A program made the position numbers and the translations under genes. A stretch of 64,000 bases of DNA from an uncultured Chloroflexota bacterium (lineage in GTDB: Bacteria; Chloroflexota; Anaerolineae; Aggregatilineales; Phototrophicaceae): NCBI GenBank assembly GCA_937974245.1, contig CALJKV010000094.1, forward strand, positions 37,433 through 101,432. Reading direction: 5' to 3'. The notes beneath the pieces were generated by a model. It ran no database searches. It saw only the letters and a list, made by a program, of their open reading frames with translations, and was not told the origin of the DNA. Below are positions 16,184-25,826 of the stretch, piece by piece; the first letter of the stretch is position 1; every line of letters starts with the position of its first letter.

Positions 16184-17485
16184 CTAGCCGCCAGGTGTAG
16201 TCGTGGGCTGGGACTGCGGGTCTGGCGGCGCGAGTTCGGCGAAACTAGTCGTTCCTTCCGACACATCAAGGATTTGAGATACCCGCTGCCCGTCAATATT
16301 CGTGATAACCTCATAGCGTCCAACGGGGATATCAGCGACGACGAAATTTTCCCGCCAGATCGGATCCGCGTTGACATCATTAACTGAGTCATAGTAAACG
16401 TAGCTTGTCGTAGAGTCAACCACCAGCCCAGTGCGCCAATCGCGTATTGTGATGGTTTGATCGTCCAGGAGTTGGCCGCGCAGCCCGCTGACACGTCCGG
16501 CGATCACGCCACGTCCGACATACGGCACCATCCATAGGAGCGGATTCACCGTTGCGCCATACAGTGGAATCGTATCGGGGCTATCGCCAGCCTTCCCCAT
16601 CCGTACTTCAAAGTGAACATGTGCCCCGGTTACACGCCCGGTATTTCCCACCAACCCGATTGCATCGCCACCATTGACAAACTGGCCGGGCGCGACCAGG
16701 ACACCGGAAAGATGTGCATATAGTGTGAACAAAGGCTGCCCACGATACCCAAAATCGTGACGGATCACAATAACATTGCCATAACTGGGCGAATTCTGGA
16801 ATGTGCCACCTTCGATCCGCAGGCCATCCGCAGCCCAGACAACCGTCCCCGACCCGGCAGCGCGGACAGTCTGCCCAATCGGGTTGGGCATATCAATACC
16901 GTGATGCACGCGCCAGGGGTTTTCCTGCTGTGGCCCATCCGACCCAAAAGGATAAGAAAACAGAGCAAAATTGGTCGCATTTGAGTCCACCGGACGCATA
17001 AACCAATAATGATCACGCCCCAGGGCATCTCGTGAAATCGGCGGAATCAGCGGCGGGGGCTGCCACTCAGACGGAGGGCGTGTGACGAGCTGCGCTGTAA
17101 CCGCGATTCCAGTCTCCTGAGGAGCAGCCGAAGGTGGCGGTGGCGTAGGTGTCACGAAAGCATTCAGCGTCGGCTGTATACCAGCGTTCACAGCCACCGG
17201 CGCAACCGGGGAAAGATTAATCTCGCCACTACGAGCTAATGTGGGGGGCGCGGCCTGAGTTGGTGGGGGCGCAATCGTTGGCAGCGGCGTGCTGTTGCTG
17301 CCGAATCCAGCACGAAGCACATTCTGCCAGGCACTTGCATTCTCAGTCGGCAGCGCCTCCGTCGGCACTATAGCGCGGAGGGAAGGCGCGGGCTGGGCGT
17401 TCGACCACAACAAGAAGCCAAATCCGCCCAAGGCAATGACCACAAGAGTCAAGGCCGGAAAGTTATAGCCTGTTCGCCGGGACAT
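16184..17485 (-). CDS. Membrane-anchored M23 (LytM-type) metallopeptidase
   Basis: 433 residues. One N-terminal membrane anchor (about 9-27), a Pro/Thr-rich spacer (30-150), then a LytM domain. Zinc and catalytic residues are all present: His194 and Asp198 (HHGID) and His289/His291 (HVHFE), so it should be active, cutting peptide cross-links in peptidoglycan. A C-terminal domain (about 325-410) with VIAGRVSGLRGQ..IT..V.Y..N.D looks like a carboxypeptidase-regulatory beta-sandwich. It follows the TolB-like gene with only 8 bases between, so they are one operon. Confidence 0.88.
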   Translation of the reverse strand: MSRRTGYNFPALTLVVIALGGFGFLLWSNAQPAPSLRAIVPTEALPTENASAWQNVLRAGFGSNSTPLPTIAPPPTQAAPPTLARSGEINLSPVAPVAVNAGIQPTLNAFVTPTPPPPSAAPQETGIAVTAQLVTRPPSEWQPPPLIPPISRDALGRDHYWFMRPVDSNATNFALFSYPFGSDGPQQENPWRVHHGIDMPNPIGQTVRAAGSGTVVWAADGLRIEGGTFQNSPSYGNVIVIRHDFGYRGQPLFTLYAHLSGVLVAPGQFVNGGDAIGLVGNTGRVTGAHVHFEVRMGKAGDSPDTIPLYGATVNPLLWMVPYVGRGVIAGRVSGLRGQLLDDQTITIRDWRTGLVVDSTTSYVYYDSVNDVNADPIWRENFVVADIPVGRYEVITNIDGQRVSQILDVSEGTTSFAELAPPDPQSQPTTTPGG

Positions 17486-17493
17486 AATCTACA

Positions 17494-19686
17494 CTACCCC
17501 GTTCCCGGTTCCGGCACAGCGGTAGGCGCAAGTCCACCCAGTTGTGAAACCTGATACAAATCCAGCATCGCATTCAACCAGCTTAACCCCTCGGTCTTGA
17601 TAAACAGCCAGTAATTCACGGCATTGATATTGGCACGCCAGTCCATACCGGCTGGGACTCGCAGCCAACCGTAGTCCTGCGCGAGTTGAGTGAAGTCAAC
17701 ATAATAGCCTGTAGGAACCTCGGTTTTCAGGCGTCCCCCCTGGTCATAGGCTTCGACATCCCCCTGGCCACGGCTGACAAAATCCCAGGGCATCCGGCGC
17801 AGCGGCTCGCCCAACTGCCCTGCCTGGCGGTCATCCGCGATCCTGACATACACGCGCCAGTAGGTATCAATGCCAATATCCTCACGCACAACTTCAATTG
17901 GCGACGGAAAGCCCACAATCAGGTTGCGGTTAATGGCAAATGCACGCCCGGTCTTATGCCAGTTGTAACGATCTTCTCCCGGCTGCTGCGGACGGTCAAT
18001 ATCCCACCAGGCATCACCCAACTGACCAAGAAAATCCCAGCCCACAACCTCAAATACCCGCTCGCGTAAAGCATCAAACGAGTCATTCACCCGGTCATTG
18101 AGATACGGCCCTTCGACTTCAACGCCGGGCAGCGACATCAACCCATACAGCCCGTCAGCATTTGGTGGACTCAATTGCTCAATGTACAGAGACTCGAGTA
18201 CCGCCGGACCAAGTCCACCGGAATTCGCCAGCGACGCCGGAAGTGGAGTCCCTGTCCACACCGGGTCGGACGAGCCTTGTGGCACCTGCACAATTGCCGT
18301 CGAAACACCTGCTTCGGCAAAGGGTTCGGCGATCAACTGCGTACTGTCGAGGGAATCAACAGCCGAAACCAGACTCGCTCCATCGGGCGACCAGGCGGGC
18401 TGCCGGCCCCGGCTCAACACCTGGGCCGGAGACTGGAGATTATCGACCTGCTTGACAAAGATTTTTTCCAGGCCCTCATCCAGCGCGCTGAAGGCCAACA
18501 CATCACCATCCGGACTCCAGGCGGGGTAATCTTCCTGGCGGGTAGGGGTATTCGTCACATTAATGACTGCTGCATCACGTGGGTCATCCAGCGTAAACAG
18601 GTAAATATCCTGGTTGCCATCGCGCCAGGACACAAACGCGATCCGGCGACCATCTGGCGACCACGATGGAGAAAAATCGGGGGCTGGGTTATCGGTTACA
18701 CGCTGCGGCTGCTGGGAAAAATCCACCGGCATGACATACACATCCAGGTTATTCCCCTGGTAACTCTCATAAACCAACCACAGCCCATCAGGACTCCACT
18801 GTGGCGCACCCTGGTAGCCCAGATCAACCGTCATTTGCGTGGTGCCACCCGTCACCAGGTCATACACATAAATATCCCAGTTGCCACTGCGTCGCGATGC
18901 ATAGGCCAATCTACGACCATCCGGCGACCAGGCCGGGTCACGATCATCAGCGGGATCATTCGTCAGACGAATTGGCGTGCGACTGCCAACACCCACTGCC
19001 CAGATGTCAGTCTGCGCCTGTTCACGGGCAACATAAGCCAGCGAACCCCGCACTTCCAGCACAGCAGGCAGCGGTGTCACCGTCGGCACAGGTGAGGCTA
19101 ACAGGGGCTGCGCACTTGACGGCGTAGCTGTCGTATCGGCAAAGAGATTAATCGCGCTGCCGCCGCTATTCGGTGGCAGCGAGAGGCTGCCCGTATTAGC
19201 CGGGTTCGTCGCCCACAGGACTACACCAATCAAACCTGCCAGCAAGATAACCGAGAGGATGCTCAACAGGCGGTTCTGTACGCGCAGCGGGTCTTCCGCC
19301 AGCCCGGAGTCCATCTCGGCGCGTGCAGCCCGACGCGCCATAATGCCGCCCGCTGTCGAACCGGCAGACTGACCTACCTGTCCTGAAACGCGCCCCGTCC
19401 CCCGCACCAACAAAGAGGTAATTGCGCCACCCACCATCAAAATGAAACCGGAAATCAAGCGCAACACAGACCAGATTGCCAGCACCACGCGCCGCACAAA
19501 CGAAGCAACCCTACGAACGATGACAGACAAAATTGCAAATAACCCGCCCACCGTACCAAACGTACCCCGACGGAAGGCACTGACCACCATGTGCGTTCCT
19601 TCCAACAACGTTTGAGATAGTGCGGTGCTGCTCTTGAGAATAACGATGCCGAGCTTATCGGCGATACGATATGTCCTAACCAGCAT
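17494..19686 (-). CDS. Membrane protein with TolB-like (PD40) beta-propeller
   Basis: 730 residues. The first 165 residues hold two or three membrane segments (about 48-95 and 142-163). Then five PD40 blades are clear, each starting with SPDG (SPDGRRLAYASRR.., SPDGLWLVYES.., SPDGRRIAFVS.., SPDGDVLAFSA.., SPDGASL..). The part from about 505 to 715 (ERVFEVVGWDFLGQLGDAWWDID...) is a separate domain I do not recognise. Predicted to face outside. It is first gene of a two-gene operon with the M23 peptidase, which suggests a cell-wall related scaffold or sensor role (inference). Confidence 0.75.
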   Translation of the reverse strand: MLVRTYRIADKLGIVILKSSTALSQTLLEGTHMVVSAFRRGTFGTVGGLFAILSVIVRRVASFVRRVVLAIWSVLRLISGFILMVGGAITSLLVRGTGRVSGQVGQSAGSTAGGIMARRAARAEMDSGLAEDPLRVQNRLLSILSVILLAGLIGVVLWATNPANTGSLSLPPNSGGSAINLFADTTATPSSAQPLLASPVPTVTPLPAVLEVRGSLAYVAREQAQTDIWAVGVGSRTPIRLTNDPADDRDPAWSPDGRRLAYASRRSGNWDIYVYDLVTGGTTQMTVDLGYQGAPQWSPDGLWLVYESYQGNNLDVYVMPVDFSQQPQRVTDNPAPDFSPSWSPDGRRIAFVSWRDGNQDIYLFTLDDPRDAAVINVTNTPTRQEDYPAWSPDGDVLAFSALDEGLEKIFVKQVDNLQSPAQVLSRGRQPAWSPDGASLVSAVDSLDSTQLIAEPFAEAGVSTAIVQVPQGSSDPVWTGTPLPASLANSGGLGPAVLESLYIEQLSPPNADGLYGLMSLPGVEVEGPYLNDRVNDSFDALRERVFEVVGWDFLGQLGDAWWDIDRPQQPGEDRYNWHKTGRAFAINRNLIVGFPSPIEVVREDIGIDTYWRVYVRIADDRQAGQLGEPLRRMPWDFVSRGQGDVEAYDQGGRLKTEVPTGYYVDFTQLAQDYGWLRVPAGMDWRANINAVNYWLFIKTEGLSWLNAMLDLYQVSQLGGLAPTAVPEPGTG

Positions 19687-19880
19687 CTCTTAGCCAGACC
19701 TTTTTGATGTTTGTCTGTCATTTTACTGGCAAACGCGCCGTCCAGCAATTCTCGGTAACACCACTTTGCTCCTTCACCCACCAGATAATTGCTCTGGTTT
19801 AGAAACTGGTGTATGGTGTATAAACTTCAATTCGGATAATTTACCGACGATCTGCACAGTTTCAAACAGGAGTATCAGGG

Positions 19881-20966
19881 ATGTGGCGCAAGTTCATCGG
19901 AATTCTTGCATGGATTTTATTATTATCATTAACCACACAGGGGGTGCTTGTCGCGCAGGATACAACTATCCACATTGTCCAGCGCGGCGAAACCCTCTAT
20001 CGCATCGCATTACACTATGGCACCAGCTACCAGGCACTGGCGGAGGCTAACAACATCACCGACCCAACCCGCATTTTTGCCGGCCAATCGCTGATTATTC
20101 CCAATTTCGACCCCACCCCAGCAGTTGTAGAAAACCCAATGGTCGCCAGCACGCCGATCATTCACACCGTTGCACGCGGGGAAACACTGGCCTCTATCGC
20201 CCGGCAGTACGGCCTGACGATGGAGCAGCTCACGCAGATTAACACTATAACCGACCCGAACCGGATCTATGCCGGACAACAGCTTACGGTCTGGTCCTTG
20301 GTGCCGGAAACCGCTATCCCTTCGGAAACGCCGCAAACATTGGAGACCGTTATTCAAACGGTGGAATCAGCACCGGTACAACCGGCAGTGCAGCAAATGA
20401 CCACCTATACCGTACAGGCCGGGGAACACCTTGCGCAGATCGCCCGGCGGTATAACGTGAGCTGGGCGGTGATTGCTCAGGCAAACAACCTGGCAAACCC
20501 CAACCATATCTATTCCGGACAGGTCTTGAATATACCAACCGATGGGGCTAGTGTTTCCCTGGATGGAAGCTACGTTCCCCTTCCCCCGATTGCGCCGCCC
20601 GCCCACGTCGGCGTTGGCAAAGAAATCGTGGTTGACCTGAGCGACTCGCGTATCTACGCTTACCAAGACGGCACGCTGCTTTATAACGTAGTCGTTTCTA
20701 CCGGGCTGCCCGGCACTCCCACAGTACAGGGGGACTACTCCATTTACTGGAAACTCCCGGCCCAAACGATGTCCGGCCCCGGCTATTACCTGCCGGATGT
20801 ACCGTATGTCATGTACTTTTACCAGGGATACGCCATTCATGGCACCTATTGGCATAATAACTTCGGCCAGCCAATGAGTCATGGATGCGTCAATTTGCCG
20901 ACGCCGGATGCGGAATGGTTCTTCAGCTTTGGTGAAGTTGGCACCCCAGTGCACGTGCAGTTCTGA
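19881..20966 (+). CDS. L,D-transpeptidase (YkuD) with three LysM domains
   Basis: 361 residues. Signal peptide to about residue 25; LysM peptidoglycan-binding repeats at about 30-73, 94-136 and 175-218; YkuD catalytic domain 245-361 with the active site HGTYW..SHGCVNL (His320, His334, Cys336). The enzyme forms 3-3 peptide cross-links or attaches proteins to peptidoglycan. A site AGGAGTATCAGGG precedes the ATG. It is divergent to the TolB/M23 operon (193-base shared upstream region), consistent with a wall-remodelling group. Confidence 0.92.
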   Translation: MWRKFIGILAWILLLSLTTQGVLVAQDTTIHIVQRGETLYRIALHYGTSYQALAEANNITDPTRIFAGQSLIIPNFDPTPAVVENPMVASTPIIHTVARGETLASIARQYGLTMEQLTQINTITDPNRIYAGQQLTVWSLVPETAIPSETPQTLETVIQTVESAPVQPAVQQMTTYTVQAGEHLAQIARRYNVSWAVIAQANNLANPNHIYSGQVLNIPTDGASVSLDGSYVPLPPIAPPAHVGVGKEIVVDLSDSRIYAYQDGTLLYNVVVSTGLPGTPTVQGDYSIYWKLPAQTMSGPGYYLPDVPYVMYFYQGYAIHGTYWHNNFGQPMSHGCVNLPTPDAEWFFSFGEVGTPVHVQF

Positions 20967-20989
20967 TTACGACTTCAAGCATACAAATC

Positions 20990-21020
20990 AAAAGGGGCTT
21001 CTGCGGCCCCTTTTCGTTTT
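20990..21020. terminator. Bidirectional intrinsic terminator between L,D-transpeptidase and HD genes
   Basis: AAAAGGGGC (20990-20998) pairs with G(G)CCCCTTTT (21005-21014), short loop, followed by CGTTTT. Located between convergent stops at 20966 and 21022. Confidence 0.85.
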
Positions 21021-21021
21021 G

Positions 21022-21588
21022 CTATCCAGCCAGTCCCAGTGATTCAGCATCGGCTTTCATGGCATCCAGCACAATCTGGATATGTTCGTCCAGCGAAACA
21101 CCGAGCGCTTCCGCCGCATGTTCGATCTCCTGGCGGTTAACCGGCGCAGCGAATGCCTTGTCTTTCCATTTCTTCTTCACCGATTTAAGATTCACATCCA
21201 GGATACTTTTTGAGGGTCGCACCAGGGTGACAGCAATCAGAAATCCGGTCAACTCATCAACGGCCACCAGGGTCTTTTCCATATCAGATTCGGGTTTTAC
21301 GCCGGTGATCTCCTCAGCATGTGCCAGAATAGCGTGGATGATATCCTCGCCCACCCCTTTATCCCGCAGAATCTTCGAGCCAACCACGGGATGGCCTTCT
21401 ACCGAAATATCGGGGTTCTGCTCATAATCAAAATCATGCAGCAGCCCAACCATGCCCCACAATGCCGGATCGCCACCAAAGCGTGGTGCATAAGCGCACA
21501 TGGCCGATTCAACAGCCAGCATATGCCGGCGGAGTGATTCGCTTGCCGTATATTCGGTCATCAGACCCCATGCTTCTTCGCGGTTCAC
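21022..21588 (-). CDS. HD-domain phosphohydrolase-like protein
   Basis: 188 residues. HD signature present: His22 (RRHMLAVE), His51-Asp52 (LLHDFD), and later His residues in EGHPVVG and AHAEE, then Asp in AVDELTG. This is the compact HDIG-type of metal-dependent phosphohydrolases; substrate is unknown. It starts 16 bases behind the Ser/Thr kinase gene, so is co-transcribed with it; whether the products interact is not known. Confidence 0.82.
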   Translation of the reverse strand: MNREEAWGLMTEYTASESLRRHMLAVESAMCAYAPRFGGDPALWGMVGLLHDFDYEQNPDISVEGHPVVGSKILRDKGVGEDIIHAILAHAEEITGVKPESDMEKTLVAVDELTGFLIAVTLVRPSKSILDVNLKSVKKKWKDKAFAAPVNRQEIEHAAEALGVSLDEHIQIVLDAMKADAESLGLAG

Positions 21589-21604
21589 GCTTCACTTCCC
21601 CTGG

Positions 21605-23452
21605 CTATTCATACACTTGAATACTGATTTCCATCGGCTCACCAATCGGGCGTTGACCGGGTGTACGCAGTTCCCAGGTGCCAGTTCGCAGCCCCCCCCT
21701 CCCAGGTGTACGCCCGATAAAGTGGAGTTCGTAACTCGCCCCAACTTCCACCTGCTCGGTGATGAAAATACGCCCACGCAACACCTGGAAATTTTCCCCT
21801 TCAAGGTAGGTCAACGATGTATTGGGCTCCCACGGGCAGTCTCCCGTATTCAGGAAAACGATTTTACGGTCATAATCCGAGTTGGCAGGATAATACGCAC
21901 CATTCTCAGGGTCCTGTGACACGATTGCATAGTCAAAAGTACAGGCTTCAACAGTCTGCGTCAGAATCCGCGCTTGTTCAGTTGCCCAGACCAATGTCCT
22001 CGTAATATCCACTGTCGGGGTATAGGTTGCTGCTTGCGTCGCGGTCTTGGTCGCAGTCAGCGTAAAGGTCGGAGACAGCGTCAACGTTGCAGTCTGTGTG
22101 TTAGTTGGTCGTGGGGTCCGTGACGGCGTGTTGGTAGACGTTGGCATACGGGTACGGGTCTCTGTCGGTGTGGGTGTCCTAGTACCCGTAGGCGTATTTG
22201 AGGGGGTGCTGGTAGGGGTAGCCGTATTCGTCATGGTGGGTGTGGCTGTCGGGGTAGCGGTCGGCGGTTGAGTTGCGCTGGCAATGACAACCGTGCTAGG
22301 CGAAAGGACTTGAGAAACCAACGTCTCTGTCACCGTTACCGTTGGCGTTCTCGTCTCCGTCGGCTCAGCGCCAATCATCGGGATAATCCCCGCCGCGGCG
22401 CCGGCCAGATAGCCCACCACTACGATAACAATTAGCAACCCTCCCCATGCCCAGACAGACACGCGACGACGTCCGGGTGTCTCTGTTTGGACTCGTTTGC
22501 CGGTATCCAGTCGTCTTGCTTCCAGCTCCTGGGCCGAGTCGCCTTCCGGTACCAACCGTACTGTATCCTCATCACTCTCACTGCTGTCGCGAGCGGATAG
22601 CGGTACAACAGTATCCAGTGGTTCACCACGCTCTAAACGTTCCAGATCCGCCACAAATTCAGCGGCGTTTTGATAACGATCCTGAGGCTCTTTTGCCATC
22701 GCCTTCAAAATGATCTGATCAATACCCGCCGGCAAAGCCGGGTTTTTCTCGCCGGGCAACGGGATAGGAGAATTCAGATGCTTCAGGATTATTGCCAGAG
22801 GAGTCTCAGCATCATAAGGGAGATCCCCGGTCACAAGCTGATAGAGAATAACACCCAATGAATAGAGATCGGAACGCTCATCACCCTGTTCACCCAATCC
22901 TTGTTCAGGTGCCATATAGGCCGGCGTGCCAACCATCCCACCGCTGGCAGTAAACTGCACACCAGTGACGATTTTAGCGATACCAAAATCGGTCAGCACC
23001 ACCCGTTCATCATGATCCATCATTAGGTTCGCCGGTTTAACATCCCGGTGAATCATACTGCGGCTGTGGGCATAGGCCAGGGCATTGGCTGCCTGTTTGA
23101 TGATTCGCAGTGACTCATCCAGCGCCAGCAGCGCGCCTTTGTCCGTCATCAGGATCAGGTAGTCTTTGAGTGTTGGCCCATCTACCAACTCCATAACCAT
23201 GTAGTAGCTTTCGCTTTCAGGGTCATACTCAAAATCATACACCTGGACGATATTGGGATGCTTGAGTCGGGCGATATTCTGCGCTTCACGCTCAAAGCGC
23301 GTTTTGAACTCTGGATCGTCGGCCAAAAAAGCGTGCAGCACTTTTATCGCCACGTACCGATCCAAGTTGGCATGGTAAGCGCGGTAAACTTCGGCCATAC
23401 CGCCGCGCCCCAGCCGATCTCGTATCTCGTATTTACCTAGTTTTCTTGACAC
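21605..23452 (-). CDS. PknB-like Ser/Thr protein kinase with extracellular NBR1-type Ig-like domain
   Basis: 615 residues. Cytoplasmic kinase 1-275 with all motifs: GRGGMAEVY, VAIKVL (Lys37), HRDVKPAN (Asp137), DFG 155-157, APEQ. A juxtamembrane acidic linker is followed by one membrane segment (333-356), a long Thr/Pro-rich spacer (365-480), and an outside domain 503-613 with tryptophan and glycine pattern (VFLNTGDCPWEP..., GTWELRTPGQRPIGEPM) that matches the Ig-like domain first described in NBR1. So it is a transmembrane receptor kinase with an unusual sensor instead of PASTA repeats. ATG at 23452. Downstream HD protein is in the same operon. Confidence 0.9.
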   Translation of the reverse strand: MSRKLGKYEIRDRLGRGGMAEVYRAYHANLDRYVAIKVLHAFLADDPEFKTRFEREAQNIARLKHPNIVQVYDFEYDPESESYYMVMELVDGPTLKDYLILMTDKGALLALDESLRIIKQAANALAYAHSRSMIHRDVKPANLMMDHDERVVLTDFGIAKIVTGVQFTASGGMVGTPAYMAPEQGLGEQGDERSDLYSLGVILYQLVTGDLPYDAETPLAIILKHLNSPIPLPGEKNPALPAGIDQIILKAMAKEPQDRYQNAAEFVADLERLERGEPLDTVVPLSARDSSESDEDTVRLVPEGDSAQELEARRLDTGKRVQTETPGRRRVSVWAWGGLLIVIVVVGYLAGAAAGIIPMIGAEPTETRTPTVTVTETLVSQVLSPSTVVIASATQPPTATPTATPTMTNTATPTSTPSNTPTGTRTPTPTETRTRMPTSTNTPSRTPRPTNTQTATLTLSPTFTLTATKTATQAATYTPTVDITRTLVWATEQARILTQTVEACTFDYAIVSQDPENGAYYPANSDYDRKIVFLNTGDCPWEPNTSLTYLEGENFQVLRGRIFITEQVEVGASYELHFIGRTPGRGGLRTGTWELRTPGQRPIGEPMEISIQVYE

Positions 23453-23596
23453 AGATAAGCTTTACGCCCCAGGACATAAAAACCGATATGATTGAACAAG
23501 TGCAATAAGTGCGGCTCAAACGGTTAGTATACTCTATCTCAACTATATCCTCAACTAACGAGAGCATAGCAACAAGGTTTATTTCTGGAGATTGTC

Positions 23597-23622
23597 CCCC
23601 ACCCTGTTTCCACCAGGTGGGG
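23597..23622 (-). terminator. Hairpin behind fumC
   Basis: CCCCACC (23597-23603) pairs with GGTGGGG (23616-23622), 12-base loop. It lies about 30 bases after the fumC stop. No T-run follows, so only a tentative terminator. Confidence 0.35.
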
Positions 23623-23650
23623 AACTTCCAGCAGCGGAAATTAGTTAGAG

Positions 23651-25054
23651 TTAGCGCCCTCGGATACCCCCCTCGGTCATCGAGCGTGCATCAAGCGCCT
23701 TCTCAGCTTCTTCATCAGTCATGTAACCCAGGTCAACGACAATTTCACGGATACCTCGGTTTTCTGCCAGGGACTTCTTGGCGACTTCCGCTCCCTTCAG
23801 GTAGCCGATAATGGGATTCAACGCTGTCACCAGAATGGGATTCTTTGCCAGCCACCCCTCGGCGCGTTCCTGGTTCGCCATCAATCCAACAACACAGAAA
23901 TCCGTGAAAGCGTTCACCGCACCAATCATAACATGCATAGATTGAAACAGATTGTAAGCGATGATCGGCATCATGACATTAAGCTCAAGCTGCCCAGCCT
24001 GCCCCGCCAACAAGACGGTGGTATCGTTGCCGATGACATGGAACATCGCCATATCGAGCATCTCGGCCATCACAGGATTCACTTTGCCAGGCATGATGGA
24101 CGACCCCGGTTGCACCGTTGGACAAGTCAGTTCAGCGAGGCCGGTTGTCGGGCCGCTGGCAAGTAGGCGAACGTCATTGGCGATACGAATCAGATCCTGT
24201 GCCACTGTCCGCAGCGCACCGGAGAAGTATACCGCATCCTGCATGGACTGCATGGATTCAAACAGGTCGTCCGATTCATACAGTTTAAGGTCAGCAAGCT
24301 GGCCGAGTTTCTGCACCATGCGAGCATGATATTCGGGGTGTGCATTCAGGCCGGAGCCGGTAGCCGTACCGCCAATACCCAACCGCCGCAGACCTTCCGC
24401 CGCCTGATTAATCTTCTCTATACCACGTTCAATAGCCTTCGCCCAGGCACCAACTTCCTGACCAAGACGTACTGGCACGGCATCCTGGAGGTGAGTACGC
24501 CCACTCTTGACAATGTGGTCCCAGTCCCGTGACTTGGCCCGAAACTCATCAGCCAGACGTTGCAGCGTCGCAACCAGTTCATCCAGCCGCCACAGCGCAC
24601 CCAGCCGAATCGAAGTCGGAATAGAATCATTGGTACTCTGCGCCATGTTGACATGGTCATTCGGGCTGACAGGTTTCTTCGTATCTTCCAGTTTGTAGCC
24701 CAGGATTTCGTTGGCACGATTAGCGATAACCTCGTTAACATTCATGTTATGGCTTGTGCCAGCGCCAGCCTGGAAGGGATCAACCACAAACTGGTCATTA
24801 AGCTTGCCGGCCAGCACTTCGTCTGCCGCCTGCATAATAGCTTTCGCCATCTTCTCGTCCAACAGGCCAAGGTCAAGATGCACCTCGGCAGCGGCCCGCT
24901 TAATAACGGCCATACCCCAAATAAAAGCCGGGTACTGTTTGAGACCGCTCACGGGGAAGTTAATCACCGCCCGCTGAGTTTGCGCCCCGTAATAAGCATT
25001 AGCCGGGACTTTTACCTCGCCCAGAGAATCTTTTTCAATACGAAATTCACTCAT
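23651..25054 (-). CDS. fumC: Class II fumarate hydratase
   Basis: 467 residues, typical length. ATG at 25054 chosen because GAGGAG lies 7 bases upstream; five extra codons to 25069 are possible but unsupported. Converts fumarate and malate in the citric acid cycle. Superfamily signature GSSIMPGKVN (317-326) carries the catalytic Ser; SGRTHLQDAVP has His188 as in fumarases, where aspartases have Gln, and AGTSHNMNVNEVIANRA fits fumarase. Stands as a single gene. Confidence 0.93.
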   Translation of the reverse strand: MSEFRIEKDSLGEVKVPANAYYGAQTQRAVINFPVSGLKQYPAFIWGMAVIKRAAAEVHLDLGLLDEKMAKAIMQAADEVLAGKLNDQFVVDPFQAGAGTSHNMNVNEVIANRANEILGYKLEDTKKPVSPNDHVNMAQSTNDSIPTSIRLGALWRLDELVATLQRLADEFRAKSRDWDHIVKSGRTHLQDAVPVRLGQEVGAWAKAIERGIEKINQAAEGLRRLGIGGTATGSGLNAHPEYHARMVQKLGQLADLKLYESDDLFESMQSMQDAVYFSGALRTVAQDLIRIANDVRLLASGPTTGLAELTCPTVQPGSSIMPGKVNPVMAEMLDMAMFHVIGNDTTVLLAGQAGQLELNVMMPIIAYNLFQSMHVMIGAVNAFTDFCVVGLMANQERAEGWLAKNPILVTALNPIIGYLKGAEVAKKSLAENRGIREIVVDLGYMTDEEAEKALDARSMTEGGIRGR

Positions 25055-25148
25055 AGTGCAGCTCCTCATATAACGATATTTGGAATAGATTCCTCAATAC
25101 TTAAACATAGCTAGCAGATATAGGCAGGGTCAAGGATACTTGAAATCA

Positions 25149-25178
25149 AAAAGGCGCTACGATTGTAACGCCTTTTCA
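25149..25178 (-). terminator. Intrinsic terminator of the superoxide dismutase gene
   Basis: AAAAGGCG (25149-25156) and CGCCTTTT (25169-25176) pair, with an inner TAC/GTA extension. Read on the minus strand the stem is followed by TTTTTGATTT. Lies between the sod stop (25215) and fumC. Confidence 0.8.
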
Positions 25179-25214
25179 TCCCTCGTGAAATAGGGAGCGA
25201 TCAAATCTTCATAT

Positions 25215-25826
25215 TTAACGGGCGCCTGCGTAGCGTTTCGCCACTTCGTTCCAATTCACCACATTCCACCATGCAGAGATGTAGTCCGGGCGGCGGTTCT
25301 GGTATTTCAAGTAGTAGGCATGTTCCCAAACATCCAGCCCCAAAATCGGCGTCTTGCCTTCCATGAGCGGGGTATCCTGATTGGGCGTGGAAGTCACACT
25401 CACACTGCCATCTTTTTCGGCCACCAACCAGGCCCAGCCAGAGCCGAAGCGCGTCGCCGCCGCTGCCGCGAATTTCTCCTGAAACGCTGCAAAGCTGCCA
25501 AAGGCGGCGTTGATTGCGTTCGCCAGGTCGCCAGTCGGTTCACCACCGCCATTCGGACTCATGATCTGCCAGAACAGGCTGTGGTTGGCAAAACCACCAC
25601 CATTGTTACGTACTGCGGTGCGAATCGCCTCTGGCACACTATCGAGCGAACCCAGCAGGTCCTCAATTGTTTTGCTCTGGAGGGCGGCATGGCCTTCCAG
25701 TGCCTTGTTTAGATTATTTGTGTAACCGGCATGATGCTTACCATGATGAATCTGCATGGTCTGCGAATCAATATGTGGCTCCAGTGCGTCAAACGCATAG
25801 GGGAGCGAAGGGAGTTCAAAAGCCAT
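25215..25826 (-). CDS. sodA: Superoxide dismutase, Mn/Fe family
   Basis: 203 residues. Metal ligands are at the classic places His27, His82, Asp165, His169 (signature DVWEHAYY). Gly-rich NNGGGFANHSLFW before the second ligand is of the Mn-type, but Fe use or cambialism cannot be excluded. No signal peptide, so cytoplasmic. AAGGAG lies 8 bases before the ATG. Single gene with own terminator. Confidence 0.95.
   Translation of the reverse strand: MAFELPSLPYAFDALEPHIDSQTMQIHHGKHHAGYTNNLNKALEGHAALQSKTIEDLLGSLDSVPEAIRTAVRNNGGGFANHSLFWQIMSPNGGGEPTGDLANAINAAFGSFAAFQEKFAAAAATRFGSGWAWLVAEKDGSVSVTSTPNQDTPLMEGKTPILGLDVWEHAYYLKYQNRRPDYISAWWNVVNWNEVAKRYAGAR

Noticed and set aside
18175..19095. 306-residue plus-strand ORF
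   Set aside because: Lies fully antisense to the TolB-like gene; its composition is that of a shadow frame (His/Arg/Pro-rich) and no ribosome site fits.
22047..22271. Val/Gly-rich plus-strand ORF (VGVGVxVGV)
   Set aside because: It is the antisense of the Thr/Pro linker of the kinase; the repeat look comes from the linker codons.
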